A model generated the notes under the pieces. That model ran no database searches and had not been told where the DNA came from. It worked only from the letters and a program-made list of their open reading frames with translations. From NCBI GenBank assembly GCA_958450365.1, contig CAUEEP010000742.1, positions 1,070,001-1,134,000 of the forward strand: a stretch of 64,000 nucleotides of DNA. Reading direction: 5' to 3'. The position numbers were made by a program, and so were the translations under genes. Positions 1-12,100 of this stretch are shown here, piece by piece. Numbering within the stretch: the first letter of the stretch is position 1; every line of letters begins with the position of its first letter. Origin of the DNA: Mesorhabditis belari. Lineage: Eukaryota > Nematoda > Chromadorea > Rhabditida > Rhabditidae.

Positions 1-1022
1 TTCATCAAAAATTGCCCAAACATAGACAAGCCACGGAATAAACTTTGAGCCAATCTTAAAAGGGAAGATCAACTGGATAGGCTGACCAAATGACAATGAG
101 CCATAGAGCTATCGACGCAGAATTTTACGCTGAATTCGAATCTGCTTTCCGTTTTTGCTATGGAGCCCTCGGTCAAAAGTTATAAGGATGTAAAGTTTTG
201 TATGGAATTTTAAAAATCATCCCTCGAGTTTAACAGCAGATTTCCTAGAGATATGAAAGAGCAGCAGTGGTTAGCAAGTGGTAGTCAATTAGAATAAAGA
301 GGCAAACCCTCTCGGGTTCGAGTCCACAGTTTTCCCTTTTTTTGCTTTTTTAAAGGTAATTACTCTCCATTTAAAATACAAGTCTTTTTCAAAGAGCTTT
401 TCATAAAAATGTTTACTTTTAACTACTTTTAACTATTAACTATTGGTTGGGAAAGCTGTTTTTCTAGGATAGCTTTATGCGTAGATTCTCAAAAACATAA
501 CGAGAGCTTGGGAAAAGGCGTTCTAAGCCTCCAAAGTGGTTCTAAGGCTCCAAAGTGGTTTTAAGTCGAGTTCCGGGAGCTCTAAAGTGCCTATCCAGCT
601 GTTAGTTTCATTTCATTTTGCAAGTTTCGTATTTTCCAATTTTTGTAGCCTTATAAACTTTGGGTTTTAGCTCAAATTCCAAATAAAAACCCCAAAAAAA
701 GGATTTTTTTTTCTAATTACGCCCGTCATTGTGCGTCATTTTTTTTCCAATCATAAATCATTTTTTGCGAGACAATTTTTGCATCAAATGCTTTTCTTTT
801 TAATTGTTTCTTTTACGCAAAATACAATTCCTGACCTTTTCCCATTGACCCATTTTCCCTTTTTGCTGTCCAGTGTCTTTTTGCTGCATTTTAAACATCA
901 CTCAAATCAAATTAACTCCAAATTTTTCTGAAAATTTATCTCAATTCTTAATTCCACTCAATTCTACGCAAATTTCCCCACTTTTCATGATTCGTTTGAG
1001 AACGAAAGAACCATTTCAACTA

Positions 1023-1307
1023 CCGTAAATACTGTAATAGTACCCCACCCGCCCTCGTACAGTCGCGTAGTCTCAGTCTCAGTCGCGTAGTTTTTAGTAT
1101 TTCATTTTTTTCAAAGCGCCCGTACTTTCAAAAAAAAGTGTCTTTGGTATCAAAAAATAGCCCTAAATTTCAGCTATTTTTTGGTACCTAAGCGAGCATT
1201 GTAGCATAAACCAGTGTCGAGGAAAACCTCGTTCGGCTAGAGTTCAAAGCACTACGCAACACTCCGCACCGTCAATATGGGGGTGGATACTATTACAGTA
1301 TTTACGG
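1023..1307. mobile_element. MITE, family A copy 1
   Basis: A roughly 285-bp element has inverted ends that begin CCGTAAATACTGTAATAGTA and finish with the reverse complement. A TA precedes the left end; the right flank reads GG then TA. The interior matches the copy at 9660-9925 in the opposite orientation, over stretches such as the GTAGCATAAACCAGTGTCGA block. There is no coding capacity, so it is probably a non-autonomous Tc1/mariner-type element. Confidence 0.85.
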
Positions 1308-1494
1308 GGTATGTCGTTCTCAAAAGAAAAGCCCAAATTTTTGTACTCTTAGATACAAATTTTTGTTCGTTTTTCCTAGAACTATATAGAGCTTTGGGCT
1401 CAAAGTAAATCTATAATTCTGATGCTTAAAAATAGCTCAAAAGATTGTCAGTAATTCAGTAATTGCTTTGATTGACTCATTTACTTTGGCGCTT

Positions 1495-1700
1495 GCCGAA
1501 AGGCTGGCCTAACTGGCTTAGCTGGCTTAGCTGGCTTACCTTAGCTTAGCTGGCTTAGATTAGCTTAACTTAGCTTAACTTAGCTGGCTTAGCTGGCTTA
1601 GCTTAACTTAGCTTAGCTTAACTTAGCTTAGCTTAGCTTAGCTTAGCTTAACTTAGCTGGCTTAGCTTAGCTTAACTTAACTTAACTTAGCTTAGCGATT
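1495..1700. repeat. TTAGC-based minisatellite
   Basis: About 200 bp of irregular tandem units built from TTAGCTGGC, TTAGCTTAGC and TTAACTTAGC. It is intergenic, with no ORF of interest. The rest of 1-2330 holds only AT-rich DNA, the MITE, a tRNA-like fragment near 261-331 and a short TTTTCTTATA tandem at 2140-2210. Confidence 0.9.
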
Positions 1701-2330
1701 CATTTGTGTTTACCTCAAAAGTTTCATGAAATCCATGAAAAATTTGCTAAATTATTCCAAATTTCTTCCTTTTCTTCGATCTTTCAAAGAACGAATAAAA
1801 AATTTGCCCGCTTTTCACACCCAAATCTTCATTTATTTATCTTAGGATTAAGTTTTCATTCAAATTTCTTTTTGCAAAAGAACACCCAGCCTTATGATTG
1901 AATATCTTTTATCTTATTATCTCATCTTTTTTTTCGTATAAATTCACTTACATTCTTGAATCGGATTAAGTGTCATTTGTTTACTTCCAAATTTTTTCTA
2001 TTTTTTTTATTTTCTTCATTTTCCAGGGTTTTGTGGGTGGCCCAGTCATAAACGCGATGAAAAGAGATTAAAAAGACGCATCTTTTTCATGAGATTTACA
2101 ACCTACAAGATTTGCAAACGTAGATAAACACTTTGACCAAATTTTTCTTATATTTTCTTGTGTTTTCTTATATTTTCTTATATTTTCTTATATTTTCTTG
2201 TGTTCTGGATGTCACATTACTTTTTGGATTATATTGAATTGTCGAAATTTTCAGATCAATGCTTTTCTTCTAAACCGAAATCCGATTGATTCTTCGATTT
2301 GTCCTGTTCGTCGAAATCCATTCTTCAACA

Positions 2331-4562
2331 ATGATCGCCTGTCCAAATGACGCGAGACTCTTCGATTTCAACGACAACACCACTCAAGAGATCATCGCCA
2401 ATTTGAAAGTCTTTCAGAGGTAAAAACGGTTGAGATTTATACGAAATCAAGTGCCATTCTAAAGCAAACCCAACTAAAACTAAGCAATCTTTCTTGAGAA
2501 TCTATCACTAATTCCTTCTTTAGATTCTACGCTCCAATCCACGGTTATGTGTGCGTGGCGCTATGCGTCTTCGGCATTCTCACCAATCTCGTCCATGTCG
2601 CCGTGCTGAGCAGGTGAGTGAAAGCATTTAGTTTCTTCTTCATCAACCATTTTCTATTTTAGGCCCTCAATGCGATCATCGGCTGTGAATTGTCTCCTCA
2701 CCGCCGTTGCTGTCTGCGATCTCGGCACAATGGGCACATATCTCATCTATATTGTGCACTTCGTTGTATTCCGCCATGATAAATGGTATGTTTATTGAAC
2801 TCTTTATCATATATCCTTACAAAAAAAAAGTATAAAAATCAAGTGCTGATATCACTTGTAAGTCTAAACTTTGTTTGTTCAAAACCAGGCACTGATCTTT
2901 GTCTTTTATCAAGAAAAACTGAACTTTGAAACTCTTTGAAGCCATAGTTTTAAAATCTTTAAAATCTTTGCAAAACCCGGAAACTTTTCTTGCATGGACT
3001 GAAAAAAATGGCGTTCTTTGAAAAAATGACAAATCTTAAAGCAAAACCTTGAAACTAATCATCTCATTGATTTTCTAGCAACCCAACTTTCACTCATGGT
3101 TGGATGCAATTCTTGCTATGGCATGTCGTCCTCTCAATCACTCTCCATTCGACTTCACTTTGGTTGGCAGTAGCGATGGCTTTCGTGCGCAGGATGACGC
3201 TCAGAGTGGCACGGTTGAATAGGTGAGAAAGAGATTCGAATCTAGATAACTTGTACAAATCAAATTTCAGCAAATGGCAACGCCCAGGCATCGCTTGGAA
3301 AGTCTCTCTCGTCGTTTACGCGTCTGTTTTCCTGCTTTGCGCCCCAAATATGCTTGTGCACGATATTGCAGGTAATTTGGGAGAAAGTTGAGCGGAGTTT
3401 TAATGTAAAAGAAAGCTTAGATTTGTTTTTTTAAAAAAAATCGTTTTAGAATACACACATGCCGTTTGGCGACCATCGCAAAATTGCAATTATCCAGTGA
3501 ATTACACTGAGAAAATCTACACATTTTCGGTGAGTGAAGAAAGATTTCAAATCATTTTCAATTTGATAATTTCAATTCTTAGATCTCTCGCGTTGCCACA
3601 GCGAACAATTGCCGAATTTTCAAGGCAAATATTTGGATGATTGGAATCGTTTTCAAGGTAAAAACCTTAAGAACTTGATTTTCATAACTATGAATATATA
3701 AAATATAATAAAATTCAGGTTATCCCGTGCATTCTTCTCTTGTTTCTTTCAATTGGATTGATGATGAAGCTGAGAGATGCTGAGCGAAATCGACGAAAGT
3801 TAACGAGTTGCAGCAGCAATTCTTCATATGCAACGAGTAAACAGTAAGTTTTCTTTTGACTCAATTATCTAATTTCATCAAATCAAAATCAAAATCATCA
3901 ACAATCCTATTCCTAGATCCACGAAAACCGATCGAACAACGCTGATGTTGGTGGTGATCCTAATCGTCTTTCTGATCACTGAACTCCCGCAAGGAATCAT
4001 CTCAATCCTTTGTGCCATTTATACAGCCGATGTCCACAATTATCTCTACTACTATTTGGGTGATGTACTCGATTTGTTATCCCTTCTCAACTCTTCCGTC
4101 AACTTTGTTCTTTACTGTATCATGTCGTCAAGGTGAGAAAATGATAGCATTTTTTTTTTTAAAAATATTATTATCTTTCAGATATCGTAAGACTTTCTGG
4201 ACGGTTGTCCTCCCTTCTTCCATTTACAAACGAATGTGGCAAAATCGGAACGCGTCACAGACGTTCAATATGGTTTCGCGAAAAGCCAGCCGAAAAAGTG
4301 TTCTCAGTCCGGAAAGGTGAAGATTTTACTGTAAAAAGCTCAACGAGAAAGGGCAATGCTTAAGTCGAATTTACAAAGCTATTGTACTTTATGCAAAATA
4401 GTCGGAACCCAACAGCTTTGGCACAAATTTATCCACATAATTTTCAGACAAAACCGTGACTACACTCTTTTACCGACCACAGAGTTGCAATGTCCATCGA
4501 CGCCTGGCTCACTCCGATCGAATACTGATTCGTCTAGTTCTCCAAAAATCGAGCACTTATAA
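2331..4562 (+). CDS. Peptide-type GPCR, DMSR/FMRFamide-receptor-like (about 430 aa, 11 exons)
   Basis: A seven-transmembrane neuropeptide receptor of the plasma membrane. I joined 11 exons; the first is 2331-2419 and the last ends at a TAA at 4562. The frame is continuous through every splice. Hallmarks are a TM2 exon reading [20 protein letters not shown], an [14 protein letters not shown] stretch after TM3, LITELPQGI in TM6, and [20 protein letters not shown] ending TM7. This pattern is typical of the nematode DMSR (myosuppressin-receptor-related) group. The serine-rich tail after TM7 is probably cytoplasmic. An AATAAA lies at 4973-4978. The ligand is likely an RFamide peptide, by family analogy only; I cannot say which dmsr paralogue it is. 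It converges on the mutarotase gene. Confidence 0.88.
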
Positions 4563-4997
4563 GCCTGTCAGTGTTAGATCTCGAAATTTCTTTGTCCATA
4601 ATTGTATTACATCCAAGCTTCGCTAAATGATTTCTTGATTTTCTAACAATCCAAATTCATAAACTACCCTAGTTATTGTATAGTTTTTTTTATTAATAAG
4701 TCAGTTTAAGTTAGAGTCTAGATTTCAATGCAAACTTTTTATTCTTATCTGGTCCAAACCTCGTGTGTCACTTTACGGGTTTCTCATTGTTGTTTTTTTT
4801 TCGATTTTTTTTACTTGTTTGGTTAATTGATTTGAATACGTGTACTTTCTCTTGATGCATAAATTTCTTTTTGAAAATATCATTTAACAACAACAAAATA
4901 GGTAGAAATTGTGATGTGCAAACCAATTTAGCAAACAACAACTCACAATCAACATTTGTACCAATAAAATTGAAGAAAATTTGATGAATTGTTCAAT

Positions 4998-6838
4998 TCA
5001 CTTCAATTTTTGAGTGAATCCTGAGATTTCACTTGTATTCAAATGGCCGAATCCGTAAACGATCTCTCGGCTAAACACCTCACCTTTCTCGACACGAATT
5101 GATGGGAATTTTGGCTAAGAAATGATTTATTTGGACTACAGTAAATGGGAATTTGAAAAGTCACCTCATTAACAGCATTCGTGTACCCTTGACATTCGAT
5201 GGCTATACCCGAGTTTGGCTTGTAGATTTTACCACCTTTTCCCTGAAAGAGATTGAAATTTAAGTGATTTGGCTTTACTTGATTGGCTTTACTTGATTGG
5301 TTTTACTTGATTGGCTTTACTTGATTGGCTTTACTTGATCCCCCCCGAAGAATCTATTTTCAGAGATCTATTTTTAACATCTTACCATCGTGTTCGTCAC
5401 ATATTCCCCAGCGTAAACGTGAGCAATCGGATAATTCGTCAACATCTCCATCATGATTCCCGACTTCTCCGAGGCAAGCCTGCAAAATCGATTCGCTTAC
5501 ACATAAAGATTATACAGACTAGTGAACTTACAATATATTGACAGATCTCTGATGTTTAACATCACTCAGAATATAATCATTATCGACTCGTCCAATCCCA
5601 TCACTTTCCAAAAGAGTGCCCAACTTTTTAGCGCTTCGAAAATCGAACTTTGTTCCCTCGACAGATAGGATTTCTCCTAGAAAGATCAAACTTTACAACA
5701 GTATACCATATTTTCTGTGCATAAACGCTAGGAATCAGAATCCTAACCTGTTGGAACCTTTGTTGCATCTGTGGGTAGATACGAGTGAGCACGAATCTCC
5801 AATAGATGCTCATTGATTGTTTCCTGAAACGAAATACTCCGCTTATAAGTACTTTATGCGATTAGTTATCTGAAATAAGTCTTTTTTTAATGTACTTTCT
5901 GATTAAAATCTGTACTTTCTCCTTGTGATTAAAGCGCAAAGCTCACTCACATCTCCATCGAGATTCCAATAGGTGTGATTCGTCAAGTTGAGCACGGAGT
6001 CCTCAGTGCAAATCCCAGTGTACTCAATTATCAACTGGTTCATGTCATTCAATGTATAGGTGCACTGGGAATTGTTTTTCTTTGATATCTTTGATATTTT
6101 TGATATTTTTGATATCTTTAATATCTTTGACATCTTTAATATCTTTAATATCTTTGATATCGTTGTATCTTTAATATATCGTTGTATCTTTCATAATTAT
6201 AAAAAGCTTTCAAAATGATTTTTTTGATAGATCATTAATGCCAATCATAATGGACAAAGTGAAGAAGAGCCGAAAGATCTCTGCTCACTCACATCAATCT
6301 TCGCATCACCCGGATACCCATCCTCATCGTTTTTCATAATCACTCGAAAGGTGACCGAAGTGTCCGACCGACGAGCCACTTCCCAATCTCTCTAAAAATC
6401 ACTTTCTGTGATTTAAATTGATCCTAAAGATATTTGACAAAGAAATGAAATGTACAAGAGATAAGCTGAGAAAACAGACACAATATTACTCAATTCTCAC
6501 CAATCCACACCCTTTCCCTCCACCATGCAAATGGTTTGGCTCTCGATTTATGTCCAACTGATAAAACCGTCCGTTCAACTCGAAACGTCCATTCCGAATT
6601 CGATTGCAAACCCGGCCAACCGTTTGCCCCATGAAGAAACGATCGGCTAGGTAACCTAAAATCGATTGGGTAATGGGAATGTTTTGATTTGTAACTGACC
6701 CTCTAAATTATCGAAACCGAGCGTCAAATCCCTTACATGTCCGTCACGATCCGGGAAATGGACACTCTGCAGAATTGCTCCTCTCGACATGACAACGACA
6801 CGTAATCCTTTCTCGTTAATCAACTCGATTATCGACAT
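4998..6838 (-). CDS. Galactose mutarotase / aldose 1-epimerase (about 338 aa, 9 exons)
   Basis: Interconverts alpha and beta anomers of galactose or glucose, the first step of the Leloir pathway; cytosolic, with no signal peptide. The nine exons join in frame. Exon 2 has GQTVGRVCNRI and EPNHLHGG, carrying the substrate-binding Asn/Arg and the first catalytic-region His. Exon 3 has DEDGYPGDAKI. Exon 4 has LTNHTYWNL, with the general-acid His. Exon 8 has SGIAIECQGY, with the general-base Glu. The C-terminus is FSREIVYGFGH. Length fits the family. The chosen Met at 6838 follows a TTACTTAG acceptor by two bases, so it is probably trans-spliced. The ends of the gene lie within intron-poor AT-rich DNA. 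All key residues are present, so an active enzyme is expected. Confidence 0.93.
6070..6195. repeat. TTTGATATC/TTTAATATC tandem tract
   Basis: Short irregular tandem of TTTGATATCT and TTTAATATCT units, in the mutarotase intron just before the exon carrying the LTNHTYWNL motif. Confidence 0.8.
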
Positions 6839-7274
6839 TTCTAAGTAATAAAGTAGTAAAGATAGTATTTTGAAAGTAAAAGAAATAAAAGAAATAAACA
6901 CAGTTATCTAAATCAATAAAATTCATTTAATAGATTAACATTTAAATATTTAAAATAAAGAAAATTATAGAAAATTGAGTTTGGAATGTGTTGAGCAGAT
7001 CATTTAAAGATTTAGATGAGGAAATTGTTGAGAAAAAAAAAGCATAGAAACAATTGAAGATTTTTTTGCTAATAGCAATCATATAAAAAGATACATTGAA
7101 AATCGATCATTTTTGGTAATAAAAAATAAAATTGTATTAAAGATTTAAAAGCCATTTTCAAAAGCTGAGAAATAAATCAAAAAATATTGTGCTATTGATT
7201 TATTTTCCCGCAAAAAGTACACTTGTTTTTATTATTTTGTCTGTGTGTGAATACTTTCTGCAGTCTGCAGAGAG

Positions 7275-7400
7275 TGTTCCAATTTTTCTTCTTTCTTTTC
7301 TTCTTTCTTTTCCTCTTGCTTTTCCTCTTGCATTTCCTCTTTCTTTTCTTTCTTTTCCTCTTTCTTTTTCTTCTTTCTTTTCTTCTTTCTCCCTTCTCCC
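7275..7400. repeat. Pyrimidine-rich tract (TTTCTTTTCCTC)
   Basis: About 125 bp of near-pure C/T on the plus strand. It creates spurious Lys/Arg-rich frames on the minus strand. The rest of 6839-7514 is AT-rich with nothing else recognisable. Confidence 0.9.
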
Positions 7401-7514
7401 CTTTTTCGTAGAAAGAGATAGGAAATCCTCCAATTGATAGGAAATCAGAGAAAAGAGTAAACAAAATGTTCGCCTTGTCCGATTGCTTAGTTTGATTGTT
7501 GGCAATTTGTGAAA

Positions 7515-7962
7515 ATGCATAGTACTAGCAATTTAACAGCACTAAAAAGGAATTTTGCTATAAGAATTTACTCAAGCAGATCACTGTTGAAATAGATCAC
7601 TTACGGGAGCCGAAAATCAAACTTAAGCCAATTAAATCCGAGTTCAAATTGATAGAACTCATGAAAATGAATAGCTGCAATCGATTCGTCGACCTCGAAA
7701 ACCCCCGGGAAAAATTTGCAGCTAAATTTCTTCTTTCTATACCATTTACAAAGGAAAAGAAGAATCCCTTTGTGACTGACGAAATGTTCTTTGTGCGCGA
7801 GCACAATCGCTCTCCATCTGGCAAACCGCCCTGGTATAAGGTTAGAGAATCCTTGAAAGATCAGACAACTTCTTATCATCCTTTACCCTTCCTCCTTTTT
7901 GTCTAACATCATCTGGAAATCAGTTTTTCTCGCCAACCGTTCGACCCGTGCGCAATACATAA
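7515..7962 (+). CDS. Small protein with mitochondrial-type presequence, apparent frameshift (about 135 aa)
   Basis: I do not recognise the family. From ATG 7515 the frame gives an Arg/Ser-rich, acid-free start (MHSTSNLTALKRNFAIRIYS) of the kind that targets mitochondria. That frame meets a stop at AAATAG, 7590-7595. One more base in the AAA at 7590-7592 would run it into a long open frame that continues to a good donor after 7840. A candidate last exon, 7924-7962, ends FFSPTVRPVRNT and stop. Alternatively, 7529-7840 is an internal phase-0 exon behind a TACTAG acceptor. Lysine-rich segments and the REHNRSPSGKPPWYK motif can be seen. The motif's coding DNA is duplicated at 8239-8290. It could be a mitochondrial ribosomal or respiratory accessory protein; this is speculation. 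Confidence 0.45.
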
Positions 7963-8238
7963 ACCAATTACAGACGGGGAAACGAAAAGAAAAACGGGGG
8001 ACATTCAATTTGTAGGCAAAAATTGGACCCATTTCTTCTCAAGCGTTTACTAATAAAAGAAAAGTCCCGATTTTTAATCCCAATCCCGGAAAACAACGCT
8101 TTCTGAACTCAAATTTTAATCAATATTTGTTCTTTTATTTTGAAACTTTTGAAGTGTTCATCCCTTGAAATCCATTCTCGAAAACTATCATAATTTTATC
8201 TCTATTTTTTTTTACCTAATCTATCCTATCCATCTATT

Positions 8239-8290
8239 CTTTGTGCGCGAGCACAATCGCTCTCCATCTGGCAAACCGCCCTGGTATATG
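8239..8290 (+). repeat. Partial duplicate of the preceding gene's exon end
   Basis: About 50 bp nearly identical to 7789-7840, covering the codons for FFVREHNRSPSGKPPWY and the splice donor. It is followed by a shorter, diverged version of the intron start (CTTCCTCC...TCTAACACCAT). It has no acceptor directly before it, so it is probably a dead exon fragment. The rest of 7963-9123 is AT-rich, with TTTTATC, TTTC and C-rich simple repeats and no other gene seen. Confidence 0.8.
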
Positions 8291-9123
8291 GTGAGGAATC
8301 CCTTAGCTTCCTCCTCTTTCTAACACCATATTCAAATAAAGCCTCTATATCTCTCGATATCGTTTCTAAATCCACACAGAATTCGACCAAAATGTAAATA
8401 GTTTTTTGGCTAAATAGAGATACGATTGTTTTAAGTTTTAAGGAAAACAATAGTCTTTTAAAAGAGTTTTTAAAAAACAATAGCCTCTAAAGATGATGGT
8501 TATCGTAGGTTTTTAAACCAATTTTTATCTTTTATCTTTTATCTTTTATCTTTTATCTTTTCTCCAAAACACAATCACCTATGACATTGGCATTTTTTTC
8601 TTTCTTTCTTTCTTTCTTTCATTCACTCCTAGAAAACCCATTCAAAATTATTTCCCCGAATCACATTTTTTTTCAAAGCATTCTATGAGATTTTGATTCC
8701 TTCAAAGATTTCCACTACATCGCCTTCATTCTCCTTCTTTTTTTACAATTTCCTCTTCCCCCCCCCCTCGACACGCGATTTTTGTAGGAAAAAAAATCTC
8801 CTTGAACACCCAATAATTTATGATTTTTTTTCTTGGCCAATTCCGTTTCTAATCTTTTAAGATCAACGCTATTTCTTTCAAAATTACCTTTTTTTTATCT
8901 TTAGCGCTAAATTTGCGACTTTTCGGGTGACCCCAGCAACGAGAACAGGTGCAAAAATGGCCCAAATAGGTCGGTGATTTTGGAAAACTTCTACGAGTTG
9001 ATCGCTTTTTTTCTCTACTATCATAAGCTTTTGTGAAAACCAGCTTTAACAAGTTCAACATTTTCATTTTAGACTTTGATCACTTGATGACTTTTTGAGA
9101 AACTAACGTTTGCTTTGAAGAGA

Positions 9124-12100
9124 ATGGGCGGCTTCCAATCGCAACAATCCGATCGTGAGTGTTTGGCAAAGCTGGTTAAACTTTTAAAAAAAAACGGAAT
9201 TTGGAGTATACTATAGTTCTATCTTGACTGGAAGCAGTACTGTACCAGGGTGGTTTGATTTTACTGTTCTCCTAACCTGGAAAAGGATTTACTGATGGTC
9301 TGAAGTCAAGTCAGTCCCGAAGTGAAGCTAAGCTCAGATCGACTTTTGTGCCAGAGCCATTCTTTTGCTTAATTTTAGCGGAGAATGAGGCCGGTTTTGG
9401 GCGTCGTCAAGAAGATCGTTTAATGTACAAATTGGTGGATATGCACGGTGGAGGGGAGCTGATCGCGTGGATGAGGTGGGCGGGAATGGTTAGAATGAAA
9501 ATAATTATCTCATTTTAGATACGCTGGTCGTTACGGGGATTACTCGATGGTTGAGGGGTATTTCGATTCAAAAGTGAGTGATTACGGAGCTTTATTTAAA
9601 AAACTACCGTCACATCTTTCTAAGCTCCCAATTACCGTAACTGTTTACGGTAACGAATGCCGTAAATACTGTAATAGTACCCCAACCCCATAATGACGGT
9701 GCGGAGTGTTGGGTAGTCTAGCTTTGAACGAGTTTTTCTCGACACTGGTTTATGCTACAATGCTCGCTTTGGTATCAAAAATAGCTGAAATTCAGGGCTA
9801 TTTTTTGATACCAAAAACGCATTTTTTGAAAGTACGAGCGCTTTGAAAAAAAAATGAAATACTAAAAAACTTTTGCGACTACGCGACTGTACGAGGGGAG
9901 TGGGGTACTATTACAGTATTTACGGTAGGAATTTGGTTGCGGATTACGGTCGCCGGGTCAAGCTTTAGAGCGTTTACCGTAAATACTTTTATAGAAGCCT
10001 CCATAAAGGACGTCGCGTAGTCGTAGTTTGCACTTAAAGAAGCGCTTTTATCTCGACATCAGTACGTTTGTTTTTGCGCGCTTGGGTATCAAATTAAAGT
10101 AGAGAGGATGGGGTTTTTTTTGAGATATAACACATATTTTTAGCATTAACTAGCGCTTAGAAAAGAATCATTGAAAAGTGGCAAAAAAAAAAAGCCGAAA
10201 AGCCGATTTTATCATTTTTAAAGAAAAGTTCAGGTTAGCGAGAGCATGTACAACCAGGGAAAGGGGAAGATCATGTCGATAAACGAGTTGGTCAAAATAC
10301 GAAATCAGGTAAGACTTTTTATTTTATACTTTCAAACAAAATGTTTTCTAGGAACGAAACGACTATTGGCAACGCCTTTTAGCGAAACGACAAAACGGAA
10401 AAACGGCACCGAATCTTCTCGATCATTTCAATCAAGAGGGAAATAATACGGGTGATGTGCAAAAAGGTTTTTAAAAAGCTTTAAACCTCATAAAAGTGAT
10501 CTTGATTTTAAGCGCTGAAACTTTTGGATGGTGGCGGAAAGAAAGGGAAAAACGAGTCAAAGTACCGGGATGTTGTGTGGAAATTCGAGGAAAGGGGTGA
10601 GCGTAAAGATTTTTCGGAAATTCTCTACACTTTCTCACTTTACTTTGGTCAATTTTATGGTTCTTTTTGCCTAATCACTGTTATCAGTCTAGTTTAAAGA
10701 CTTTAACATCCACCAACCTCTATCAATATCATTTTAGGCAGTATGGGTGAGACTCTAATGGGCGTCGCTCTACTCACCACCACTCCCGCTCATCACTCGC
10801 TCGTCGTGCGTCTAGCCAACGAGTTCCCGAAACTCGTCAACGACTATTGTATCTCGGAAGATTATTACGGTAATTGAAATATTAAATATCATGATTTGAT
10901 TTCTTTTTTCAGGAATGTCCCCACTCCATCAAGCGATCATCAACGAAGACTGTCACATGGCGCACATTTTACTCAAGAAAGGAGCCAATGTGCATACTAG
11001 GTTTGAATAAAGAAACGATTTATTTCAACATTTTTTTTTTGAAGATGTTATGGAGCATTTTTTTGTGCTGAGGATCAGCGGAGCCATCGCGGAGACATCC
11101 CCGACGAGGAGTCGGTTCAATTGCCCATTCGAACCAATTACACTGGGTAGGTTTGATTAGATTGATGGAAAAGAAATCGAGATTTACAGTCGAATGTACT
11201 TTGGTGAGTACCCATTGTCGTTTGCAGCCTGTATGAATGAGGAGGATTGCTTTCGATTGTTGATCGCTTACAAGGTTTATAAGCTTTATTTTTCGAGTGT
11301 ACTTTCTGCTCCTTAGAAATTCGAAAACACACTTCATATCTAGTGCCTCAAAATTTCTAGCAACGATTACAGCTTGAATTACATAATGTTGTTTTAGGCC
11401 AATCCGAACAATCAGGATTGCAATGGGAACACCGTACTTCACATGTGCGTCATTCACGAGAATCTGGTGAGATTTTATCATGAGAAAAAGTCAAAATACT
11501 TCATTTAGTTTTTTAAATTTCATTTATTCAATTCCTTGATTCTTTCTCTAGAAAATGTTACGTCTTGCCGTCGACAAGGGAGCGAAACTCTCGATCGTCA
11601 ATCGACAACAACTCTCCCCATTGACACTTGCAGCAAAGCTAGCGAAACGCGAGATGTTTGTCGAGATTTTGGGCATGGAAGCCGATGTCATTTGGTCGTA
11701 TGCCGATGCATCACAGGTATTACATTCAAAAGAATAAAAATACTCTAAACTCTTTCTTTCTAGACCGCCTACCCGTTAGCCAAAATCGACACGATCAATG
11801 AAGAAAACGGGGGAACTCAATGAGCAAAGCGCGCTCTCTTTGATCGTTTATGGGGTCAGCTACCATTTATTAAAGATAAATTCAACAATGATCACTTGCA
11901 ATACTTTTTCCAGGGGTCAACAGAGCACTTGGAGCTGCTCGACGGCCTCTTGGAAAGCATTATCGAAAGCAAATGGGCGGCTTATGGAAGGAAGAGGTTA
12001 TTTGGAATAAATTTCCATACTAAAATCAAGCTTTTCTTTGATTTTTCAAAAAACAACAAAACTATTTGCGTTCGGGGGGAATCGAACCCCCGTCGAATGC

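Noticed and set aside
7192..7520. Lys/Arg-rich ORFs on the minus strand
   Set aside because: A pyrimidine tract read on the opposite strand; two frames are open together.
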